Assembly: GCA_002482565.1 (NCBI GenBank)
Contig: DLGG01000007.1
Coordinates: forward strand, 1-10,746
Direction of reading: 5' to 3'
DNA length: 10,746 nt
Source of the DNA: Solidesulfovibrio magneticus
GTDB taxonomy: Bacteria; Desulfobacterota; Desulfovibrionia; Desulfovibrionales; Desulfovibrionaceae
Part shown: in pieces, positions 5,428 through 10,746 of the stretch
Layout of the letters: each line of letters starts with the position of its first letter
Numbering within the stretch: the stretch's first letter is position 1
Notes under the pieces: model-generated
Seen by the model: the letters and a program-made list of their open reading frames with translations, nothing else
What the model was told of the DNA's origin: nothing
The model's database searches: none
Translations under genes and position numbers: made by a program

Positions 5428-7038
5428 TCATTCAACGCATTGTTTTGCCTGGAGGTTGAGATAAAATGTGCCTTGAGGAAAAGTGACTAGCGGCCGGAGA
5501 TAATTGGCATTAATGGACCCTCTATATTTGTTGCCGCTCCCGATATAAACGTATTTTGACTGCAGCGTGTTGTTGACATCAGGCATCCCGCTGCCCAAAA
5601 AATTTTCTGGCAGTTCCCGCATCACACTCATGCCAATAGGCATTGGTATCTTAAGGAGGATCGGATCAAAATCATAATCGAAAACCGCAACGGTATTGCA
5701 CCATGGAGATTTTTCGGGATCATAGATGATATTGGCCTCAATATCTTTCGCATACATATTCATTTCAAGTCGAGCATAATGACTTCTTCCGTAATCATTA
5801 GATAAGGCGTATCGCCCTAGTTCGACAATACCAGGAAACAAGATAATATTCACAGCAATTACGGAAACAACAAACGGCCCTCTAAAAATGTACGCCAGCA
5901 CAATAAAACAAAGCACATAATGCGGCATTAAAATCCTGTCAGCTTGAACCATATAGTAATAAACAACAAACAAGAGAAAAAGAAAGATGATATGTGCCCC
6001 AAAAACTTGCGCTGCCAATATCGTACCTTTATCTACTGAACCTAGAGAGCCTGACTGTTTTGAAAGCGCTAAAATGACAGCAAATAACAGCATAATCAAA
6101 GAAGACACAAGAACAGGACTATTTGTTATGACATCTACACTCGCAAGATATTTGATATTTACAGCGCTTAAATGCAAAATTGGCAAAAAAGAACCTTTTA
6201 GCAACTCCAACAATGGATATAAACCAAACTTTGGCGCGCCAGGGAACAAATCATACGGATACGGGGCTACAAAAGATCCGTAAACAAAATAAAGGATTCC
6301 CACAAACAAAACGATTAAGGAAGCTTTACACAACTTCTTGACATTACTGCCAGCCCAAAAATCCCGCTGAACAACAACAGGAAATATCGCAAATAGCCAA
6401 TCTGTTCTAATCAGCGCTGTGACAAATGAAAAAACAAACACTAGCCAACGCAAACGCCCACGTTGTGCCGAGCCCTTGGCCTTATAAAATTCAAGATAGA
6501 GTACAGCAAAAATAATCCCTATGGCAAGGTTGGTGGCTTCTTGATTGGCTATTGCCGTCTGAAAAGCAATTATCGGAAACGTCACGATGAAAATTAAAAC
6601 AGATAAAGACAAAAAAAAGTTTCGCACTACAAGATGCAAAACAGCAAGAGCGCACGTCAAAACAGTAATATTCCATACAATTGGCGTATACAATTCCCAT
6701 CCAACAAGGCGACCAAACAAGCCCATGAAAAGTGGATACGTGACACTATGCGTGAAAGTCACCCCTTTCCCTGTAATCTTACTCGCCAAGGAGATCATCT
6801 CTTCGTGACCGTAAAATCCACCTCCAAACAGGACAGAATGCAGCGTCGCTGACTCTCTCCAGTAAATCATCCAATCTCCAAATAATGGGACATAATCAAT
6901 AATTCCACTGCGAAAAAAAAGCCAAAGCCAGAACCAGACCTGGGCTGCCGGCATGAGCAGCAAGAAGGCCAACACCCCTACATTTTTGCAGCATGAAACA
7001 AAGCTTTCTAAAAAAGAACCATTGAATCTTTCACCCAT
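5428..7038 (-). CDS. Polytopic membrane protein, GT-C glycosyltransferase-like
   Basis: The 536-residue product has about 11-12 hydrophobic helices between residues 20 and 420 and a soluble C-terminal part of about 115 residues. A first extracytoplasmic loop with acidic residues before aromatic ones (IIDYVPLFGDWMIYW, D48 and D55) is the usual place for the catalytic acid of GT-C enzymes that use lipid-linked sugars. I see no motif that names a subfamily, so donor and acceptor are unknown. The ATG has GGGAG 7 nt upstream and lies 31 nt inside the preceding gene, which implies coupled expression. The gene is much more AT-rich than the channel region and even than the WbqC and methyltransferase genes, which suggests separate acquisition. 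It is the last gene of the polysaccharide cluster. Confidence 0.65.
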   Translation of the reverse strand: MGERFNGSFLESFVSCCKNVGVLAFLLLMPAAQVWFWLWLFFRSGIIDYVPLFGDWMIYWRESATLHSVLFGGGFYGHEEMISLASKITGKGVTFTHSVTYPLFMGLFGRLVGWELYTPIVWNITVLTCALAVLHLVVRNFFLSLSVLIFIVTFPIIAFQTAIANQEATNLAIGIIFAVLYLEFYKAKGSAQRGRLRWLVFVFSFVTALIRTDWLFAIFPVVVQRDFWAGSNVKKLCKASLIVLFVGILYFVYGSFVAPYPYDLFPGAPKFGLYPLLELLKGSFLPILHLSAVNIKYLASVDVITNSPVLVSSLIMLLFAVILALSKQSGSLGSVDKGTILAAQVFGAHIIFLFLLFVVYYYMVQADRILMPHYVLCFIVLAYIFRGPFVVSVIAVNIILFPGIVELGRYALSNDYGRSHYARLEMNMYAKDIEANIIYDPEKSPWCNTVAVFDYDFDPILLKIPMPIGMSVMRELPENFLGSGMPDVNNTLQSKYVYIGSGNKYRGSINANYLRPLVTFPQGTFYLNLQAKQCVE

Positions 7039-7559
7039 AGCTGGCTCCCTGCCCCCAAAAGGACAAACCGGATTTTGGCTCTAAACTCTTTCTTCTCGAA
7101 TCCATGCTCCAAAACCAGCAGATCTATCCTGGCCTGTCTGCCGATATCCGACCAGCCTTCGCCATGGTGATCAGCTCTTGCCAAAAGATTATAGACTCCC
7201 TGGCCTATGACTTCATAGACGCTCACAGAACCCTGCTGCCCTGAAAAGCGCGGAAAAAAAAGGACTTGCTCACGATCTTTATGAACAGAAACCACAACAA
7301 TGGCGGGGCGCCCTGCATCCTTGGCAGCCAAAAATGTCCAACCGTCCACATCGGCCGGCAATATCTCAACGTTGTTTGATTCATTCCACAATATATCCTG
7401 CATCACGTTGCTGCAAGGAAGCAAGCGAACAACCGGGGTCCAAGTTTCTTTAAAACGCGACGCAAATGAGCGATACAATCGTTCGAAGGGCTTATCAAAA
7501 ACAAAAACAAAAAAAGCGACACACAATAATACACTTATTATTGGCCACTTTACTCTCAT
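7008..7559 (-). CDS. Membrane-anchored protein of unknown function
   Basis: Starting at ATG 7559 (its A and TG form an ATGA overlap with the preceding stop) the product has 183 residues. An alternative ATG 12 nt upstream would add four residues. A short basic start (MRVKWP) and a helix at about residues 6-22 anchor it, with the remainder outside the cytoplasm. The soluble part shows beta-strand-like segments (AIVVVSVHKD, KIRFVLLGAG) and ends LWVKDSMVLF. No family is recognised. Position directly before a GT-C-like protein, with overlapping ends, suggests a partner in glycan assembly or modification. The gene is AT-rich like its downstream neighbour. Confidence 0.6.
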   Translation of the reverse strand: MRVKWPIISVLLCVAFFVFVFDKPFERLYRSFASRFKETWTPVVRLLPCSNVMQDILWNESNNVEILPADVDGWTFLAAKDAGRPAIVVVSVHKDREQVLFFPRFSGQQGSVSVYEVIGQGVYNLLARADHHGEGWSDIGRQARIDLLVLEHGFEKKEFRAKIRFVLLGAGSQLWVKDSMVLF

Positions 7560-7750
7560 GCCACTAGCCATATCGATTTCCCTTGCTTTTCAATTTCACA
7601 AATCCTGAAGTCAAAATGCCATAGCGCCCACTTATGCCTACCGTTCGCTCTTTCTGCATCTAAAAAGTGTATTGAAAAATTGACATGGCCCAACGTCTTA
7701 TAGTCACCATTAAACATTCCGGCGCAGTGCACCGGCACCATCAGCTCCAA
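7556..7750 (-). CDS. Short ORF of unknown function, possible 3' remnant of a larger gene
   Basis: The frame is open from TTG at 7750 (or ATG at 7741 or 7717) to TGA at 7558, giving 53-64 residues. The product (GDYKTLGHVNFSIHFLDAE, then WALWHFDFRICEIEKQGKS) has regular strand-like character and ends in an ATGA overlap with the next gene, an arrangement usual for real genes. An in-frame TGA lies 9 nt before the TTG codon, and there is no good ribosome site. It could be a small gene or the surviving tail of a larger gene lost at the junction around 7750-7860. I do not recognise the protein. Confidence 0.4.
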   Translation of the reverse strand: MELMVPVHCAGMFNGDYKTLGHVNFSIHFLDAERANGRHKWALWHFDFRICEIEKQGKSIWLVA

Positions 7751-7863
7751 AGTGTGTCAGATTAGTGACTACAAGGGCAAAGGGGACACGCAACAAGCTT
7801 ACCCCCTGGCCACCGCGAGAGCGCAGCCGCTCCTGTTGGCCCACGAAAGACTGGCCAGCGTCT

Positions 7864-8694
7864 TCAGTCTTCCTTGGTCGCGACCATGAGCAACGACGAT
7901 CCGAAAGACAGGGAGCGGCCAGACGCCAGAAGCAGGACTTCATAAGCCAGGAGACGTTCCAAGAGGCGCGCCGTCACCCCTGGGGCGTGTTCACGCTGGG
8001 AACTGTCGGCTCGACGCGGCCGCACGGCCAATCTCTCCGCCAAAACCCGCGCGGAAAAGACTGCGGGAACTAGCAGCTGAAAGAAGTAGGTGACATAGGA
8101 AACGGCAAGTCCAGCCTCTGTTGCCAGCTTGCACAATGAAGTCCGATTGTAGCGTCGAAAATGCCCAGATACGGCATCCACGTCGGACCAAAGCCATGAA
8201 TACGCAGGAGTCGTCACATACACCTTGCCGCCAACGGCCAAGGCTTCATGGAGGTTGCGAAAAAAACCCAGATCATCCTCCACATGCTCAATGACGTCAA
8301 ACAATCCAAACGCCGGAACTAGACCGGGAAGAAAACCCGCGCCGGAAAAGTCGGCATTAATCACCGCAGGCAGACCACGTCGGCGAGCAGCGAGACAGCC
8401 TATCGGACTTGGCTCAACCAAAACCAGATCCTGGCCGAGGTTTGCCAAGCAACGTGCTACGAAACCGTTACCGCCTCCTACATCGAACAAAGGCCCGGAA
8501 CACCCATGTCTTTTTATGATGGCGGCAATGCACTTATTGCGATGTCGAAACCAGAATGAAGCATCTTCGATCTGCTCCAAGACAGCATGGCCTCCCTCTG
8601 GAAAATGGATCTTTTGGCCAATGCGATCAGATCGATAGACGCCATCCTCTTGCAGGCGTAAACCTTGACAGTAACGGCTCAGGTCGAGTGACAT
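7864..8694 (-). CDS. Class I SAM-dependent methyltransferase
   Basis: The ATG at 8694 shares one base with the stop of the WbqC-family gene (TGATG) and has GGAGGAG 5 nt upstream, so it is preferred over an earlier in-frame start. The 276-residue product has motif I LFDVGGGNG (69-77), an acidic strand end VLVEPSP (91-97), the FDVIEHVEDD motif (132-141) and TTPAYSWLWSDVDAVSGHFRRYNR-type residues (161-184, key TP, W, H, RRY). This is the Methyltransf_23/12 pattern common in polysaccharide clusters, where such enzymes methylate sugars or glycan ends. It is likely cytoplasmic. The acceptor is unknown. Confidence 0.85.
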   Translation of the reverse strand: MSLDLSRYCQGLRLQEDGVYRSDRIGQKIHFPEGGHAVLEQIEDASFWFRHRNKCIAAIIKRHGCSGPLFDVGGGNGFVARCLANLGQDLVLVEPSPIGCLAARRRGLPAVINADFSGAGFLPGLVPAFGLFDVIEHVEDDLGFFRNLHEALAVGGKVYVTTPAYSWLWSDVDAVSGHFRRYNRTSLCKLATEAGLAVSYVTYFFQLLVPAVFSARVLAERLAVRPRRADSSQREHAPGVTARLLERLLAYEVLLLASGRSLSFGSSLLMVATKED

Positions 8695-9476
8695 CAATGC
8701 TCCTCCAAAGGTATTTGCGGCAAATTTGCGCACTCATCCTTTCCGTCTGACGCCGCCTGATTCCTGGCGCCGGTGTCATAACGGCAAACAAGATCCCTGG
8801 CAGCGGAGGAGCCGACATTGAATAGAACATCTAAAACGGTCACATCATGGCGAAACGGAGGATGCAATTGTGGATATTGCTGATAAGCGTCGTAGCGCAT
8901 CCAGAGGACATCCATGCCGCGCATCCGGAACACCTCCTCGTCAAGATAATCACGCGCCGCCGGGCCGGAAAGGTAGGCCGTAGCTCCCAAGCGCGAACAA
9001 ATGGCGGCTAGACGCTCGGACGGATCTTCTTCCTTGACGCCAAGCTCGTGGGACCAAAGCAAAGGCGTGTCAATCCGCAGGATGGCGCACACTTCCCTGA
9101 TGAAGCGGTAATTAACTTCACTAAGAAGAGTCGTCTGCAGGCAGTCGCCATACGCCGCCTGGATCCTTGGCCAGATTTCCTTGAATGCCGGAGCCTTGGC
9201 ATATTGGTGCTTAAGTGTTGCGGCATGTTTTTCACGCCAGGAGACTCCGTCGACTTCAATCGTATTAATGGGCGCGATGAAGTTTCCCCTGGAACGCACA
9301 GGCACAGTCAACCAAGCAACACCCTGAGGCGTCTTGATCTTGTTTCGGTTGCGCCAGTCCCGGCGTGTAAACTGACAGTCATCGTAAAGAACGAACGCAT
9401 CCACAGCATTAATAATATCAAAATACCCTTTCCAAGGTATATAATTCGACTGCAAAATAGCGACAGTTTTTGACAT
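8694..9476 (-). CDS. WbqC family protein
   Basis: Starting at ATG 9476 the 260-residue protein begins MSKTVAILQSNYIPWKGYFD, which is the conserved N-terminus of the WbqC family, followed by DAFVLYDDCQFTRRDWRNRN and KTPQGVAWLTVPV. All of these are family hallmarks as I recall them. Seven further residues upstream in frame (TTG start) overlap the aminotransferase stop and are not needed. The family occurs in O-antigen and capsule loci next to sugar aminotransferases and methyltransferases. It is thought to act in amino-sugar modification, but the reaction is unclear to me. The gene follows the aminotransferase remnant by 17 nt and overlaps the methyltransferase by 1 nt, so they formed one operon. 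Confidence 0.9.
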   Translation of the reverse strand: MSKTVAILQSNYIPWKGYFDIINAVDAFVLYDDCQFTRRDWRNRNKIKTPQGVAWLTVPVRSRGNFIAPINTIEVDGVSWREKHAATLKHQYAKAPAFKEIWPRIQAAYGDCLQTTLLSEVNYRFIREVCAILRIDTPLLWSHELGVKEEDPSERLAAICSRLGATAYLSGPAARDYLDEEVFRMRGMDVLWMRYDAYQQYPQLHPPFRHDVTVLDVLFNVGSSAARDLVCRYDTGARNQAASDGKDECANLPQIPLEEH

Positions 9477-9493
9477 GTTTACATCACTACAGC

Positions 9494-9634
9494 TCAAACG
9501 TTGTAGAAATCAAAAAGCGCGTCTACCACAATGTCCACTTCTTTTTCAGTCATTTGATAATACAACGGCAACCGCAGAAGACGAGAACTCAACTCGTCAG
9601 TCACAGCCAAATCGCCGCAGGTTCGTCCACCGGG
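9494..9634 (-). pseudogene. C-terminal remnant of a DegT/DnrJ/EryC1-family sugar aminotransferase
   Basis: Only the last 46 codons remain: GGRTCGDLAVTDELSSRLLR, then LPLYYQMTEKEVDIVVDALF and DFYNV before TGA. The segment VTDELSxRLLRLPLYY followed by a T-E-x-E-V-D helix is the characteristic end of PLP-dependent DegT-family enzymes (WecE/FdtB type, which aminate nucleotide-activated keto-deoxy sugars). Homology stops near 9634, upstream of which the frame meets a TAG at 9655 and prophage-like sequence begins. The catalytic lysine and cofactor site are absent, so the fragment is inactive. The missing 5' part should lie beyond the other end of the inserted element. Confidence 0.75.
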
Positions 9635-9645
9635 GAGGCGATCAC

Positions 9646-9781
9646 TTTGGCACTAATTAAACAGGGAGGGGAAAGGCCGAAAAGGCCCGCCGCGCCTGGG
9701 TTTGCGGGCGACGACGGGCACAAAGAGGTTTTGGCACGGATTGATTGAAAATGGTAGAAAAATGCGCGGCTTTTGGCACGG
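9646..9781. repeat. Three direct repeats of TTTGGCAC with 84- and 42-bp spacing
   Basis: TTTGGCAC occurs at 9646-9653, 9730-9737 and 9772-9779, all on the plus strand. The last two extend to TTTTGGCACGG. Start-to-start distances are exactly 84 and 42 bp, i.e. eight and four turns of B-DNA. No copy is present at the empty phase (about 9688). They lie between the repressor stop and the junction, where transposase end-binding sites of a Mu-like phage would be expected. Confidence 0.6.
9675..9693 (-). terminator. Weak hairpin downstream of the repressor gene
   Basis: On the minus strand GGGCC, loop TTTTC, GGCCT and then TTCC form a 5-bp stem followed by a short T-run. It lies about 110 nt after the repressor stop and may end its transcript before the junction. 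The stem is short, so the call is weak. Confidence 0.25.
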
Positions 9782-9802
9782 GAATGAATGGCTTTTGAGG
9801 GG

Positions 9803-10564
9803 CTACCGCACGTACTCGCGGCAGCTCCAAACCACTCGGCCGATGATGCGCACCGTGCCGACCAGGTCGCCGTTCATGTCCACTTCTATGGGCGCATAAC
9901 GCTCGTTACGGCTTTGCAAAACGAGCTTTCCAGGCACACGAAGCAAGTATTTTAGGAAGACTTCTTGCTCAATTCCCACCGCGAACATACCGCCGGCTAT
10001 GATCTCACGCTGGCTTTCATCTATCAGCACGGTGTCTCCATCCTCAACAACAGGCTCCATGCTGTCGCCAACGACGTCCATAAGAACCATTTTGCCCGGA
10101 CGTCCCTTCCTTTTTAAGAACTTCGTTCGAAAAGCGTAATACCCTTCCACTTCTCCGCTGGTTTCCAGGCTGCCGGTGCCTGCGGTCAGACGGGCCTTGA
10201 CCTTGGGAACCATGGTCAGGCCGTGGTCTGGCGCGTCTTCCTCGGAAATGAAGATCGGGGAAGTGGTGTGTTCTTGCGCCTTTGTGGGCACAGTCTGGGC
10301 ACTACCCCGGAGCATGGGACCTATGCCGTAAAGAATCCAGTCGGCAGATGCTCCGAAGTCCTTAGATATTTTCGTTATCCAGGCAGGAGGGATTTGTAGC
10401 CTTTTCTTGGCTACAGACACTGAACCCTGCTGAATTCCGAGACAATTTGCCAAGTCGGTGTCAGTCGCAGAAGACGTGGCTTCTTTAAGCCTACCAAAAA
10501 CGTCGTGAAATTCTGCGGTTGCATCTTTCTCGGCGGAACCTGCAACCGAAGCTGCAACTTGCAT
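9803..10564 (-). CDS. Phage CI-type repressor with S24 (LexA-like) peptidase domain
   Basis: The ATG at 10564 gives 253 residues. The frame is open farther upstream, but the extension would cover the operators and promoter, and GGTGGG precedes this ATG. Residues 18-80 form a CI-repressor helix-turn-helix (FGRLKEATSSATDTDLANCLGI, then AKKRLQIPPAWITKISKDFG and DWILYG). A linker follows, with an Ala-Gly pair at 128-129 (ARLTAGTGS) at the place of LexA/CI self-cleavage. The S24 domain has the nucleophile Ser168 in GDSMEP and general-base Lys205 in VFLKYL. It should repress lytic promoters and be inactivated by RecA-stimulated cleavage. The gene is transcribed toward the element end. Confidence 0.88.
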   Translation of the reverse strand: MQVAASVAGSAEKDATAEFHDVFGRLKEATSSATDTDLANCLGIQQGSVSVAKKRLQIPPAWITKISKDFGASADWILYGIGPMLRGSAQTVPTKAQEHTTSPIFISEEDAPDHGLTMVPKVKARLTAGTGSLETSGEVEGYYAFRTKFLKRKGRPGKMVLMDVVGDSMEPVVEDGDTVLIDESQREIIAGGMFAVGIEQEVFLKYLLRVPGKLVLQSRNERYAPIEVDMNGDLVGTVRIIGRVVWSCREYVR

Positions 10565-10604
10565 AGACCCACCATCCAAAGCTATTTGTAAATAAAGACA
10601 GTAA

Positions 10605-10634
10605 GTTATATGCTCATTCGTTTTCAGCGCACAA
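10605..10634 (-). promoter_or_regulatory. Repressor promoter
   Basis: On the minus strand TTGTGC (10634-10629) and TATAAC (10610-10605) are separated by 18 bp. Transcription would start near 10598, about 35 nt before the repressor ATG. The spacer is filled by operator sequence, so the repressor probably regulates itself. Confidence 0.5.
10612..10628. promoter_or_regulatory. Operator within the repressor promoter
   Basis: GCTCATTCGTTTTCAGC lies between the -35 and -10 of the leftward promoter. Its reverse complement, GCTGAAAACGAATGAGC, is nearly repeated at 10668-10681 in the rightward promoter (one base shorter between the two halves), and its GCTGAAAAC half is perfectly repeated at 10642-10650. 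Confidence 0.5.
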
Positions 10635-10641
10635 AATTTAA

Positions 10642-10650
10642 GCTGAAAAC
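10642..10650. promoter_or_regulatory. Operator half-site
   Basis: GCTGAAAAC is an exact inverted copy of GTTTTCAGC at 10620-10628, with 13 bp between. It lies between the two promoters and could be a third, partial repressor site. Confidence 0.4.
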
Positions 10651-10661
10651 AACTTTTTGCT

Positions 10662-10690
10662 TTGACATGAAAAGAATGAGCCTTTAAACC
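10662..10690 (+). promoter_or_regulatory. Rightward early promoter with internal operator
   Basis: A perfect TTGACA (10662-10667) is followed after 17 bp by TAAACC (10685-10690), a weak -10. The spacer contains TGAAAAGAATGAGC (10668-10681), the inverted match to the operator in the repressor promoter. The first gene it would serve lies beyond the window. Confidence 0.45.
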
Positions 10691-10746
10691 TAGTCTCACG
10701 ACGGCTACGGTTGTTCCGCCACATACGTAGCTACCAGGGGCGGCCG
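10691..10746. other. Leader downstream of the rightward promoter
   Basis: No coding start can be supported before the window ends. It is presumably the untranslated leader of the early phage operon. Confidence 0.3.

Larger units (their letters stand above)
9635..10746. mobile_element. End of a prophage-like element (probably left end of a Mu-like phage), running off the window
   Basis: The element starts where aminotransferase homology ends (9632-9646; the exact base is not certain). It contains end-proximal direct repeats, a CI/S24 repressor transcribed toward the end, and a divergent operator region. In Mu-like transposable phages the repressor gene is the terminal gene and reads toward the left end, where several transposase-binding sites lie. 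No integrase or transposase is visible in the window and no clear 5'-TG terminus can be fixed, so Mu-like is inference. Insertion inside a gene rather than a tRNA fits transposition. Confidence 0.55.

Noticed and set aside
7710..7943. A 77-codon minus-strand frame between methyltransferase and short ORF
   Set aside because: It overlaps the methyltransferase 3' end in another frame, is Arg/Ser-rich and lacks a ribosome site. I also tried joining it to the 7556-7750 ORF by a frameshift, but no family pattern emerged.
9646..9781. A short CRISPR-like array
   Set aside because: The repeat core is only 8-11 bp and the spacing includes an empty position, which does not fit CRISPR repeats and spacers.
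9729..9790. Sigma-54 promoters at the TTGGCACG repeats
   Set aside because: TTGGCACG resembles the -24 box, but the required GC-containing -12 box at fixed spacing is absent at all three copies, and the repeats do not face a gene start.

Overview
The left two thirds of the left half of this window is GC-rich chromosomal sequence, and the rest is a patchwork of lower-GC accessory DNA. GC content, gene style (DUF3124, TerB-DUF697 and ion channel with two RCK domains) and G/C-rich intergenic palindromes fit a Desulfovibrionaceae-type sulfate reducer. That placement is inference. Every protein gene I can support lies on the minus strand.

Layout, left to right. (1) 1-2048: a potassium-channel protein with two RCK domains, flanked by two copies of a palindromic intergenic repeat. 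(2) 2049-4052: three genes that look co-transcribed (read from right to left): a secreted glycine-rich protein, a TerB-DUF697 protein and a secreted DUF3124 protein. (3) 4278-4707: a group of very small genes. One is an acidic 68-residue protein. Another is a 33-codon membrane ORF whose UGA stop is followed, in the same frame and with no other stop, by 36 more codons that encode a second hydrophobic segment. The stop sits in a C-x-x-UGA context with a SECIS-like hairpin behind it, so a small selenoprotein is possible. (4) 4708-5427: no intact gene. It holds the 3' half of a tRNA-Glu-like sequence with a terminator-like hairpin behind it, and a decayed transposase C-terminus. This looks like an old integration scar at the edge of the accessory region.

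(5) 5428-9634: the tail of a surface-polysaccharide (O-antigen-type) cluster, read right to left. It contains the 3' end of a DegT/DnrJ-family sugar aminotransferase, a WbqC-family gene, a SAM methyltransferase, a short ORF of unknown origin, a membrane-anchored protein and a polytopic membrane protein resembling GT-C glycosyltransferases. Several junctions are tightly coupled (TGATG, ATGA, 31-nt overlap). The last three genes are clearly more AT-rich than the WbqC and methyltransferase genes, so the cluster itself is mosaic.

(6) About 9635-10746: the end of a prophage-like element that interrupts the aminotransferase. It carries a CI/S24-type repressor transcribed toward the element end, an operator region between two back-to-back promoters, and three short direct repeats between repressor and junction whose spacings are 84 and 42 bp. 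A repressor at the tip reading outward, with repeated sites at the end, suggests the left end of a Mu-like transposable phage. The transposase and the other end lie outside the window. If correct, the insertion removed most of the aminotransferase and separates the downstream polysaccharide genes from their original promoter.
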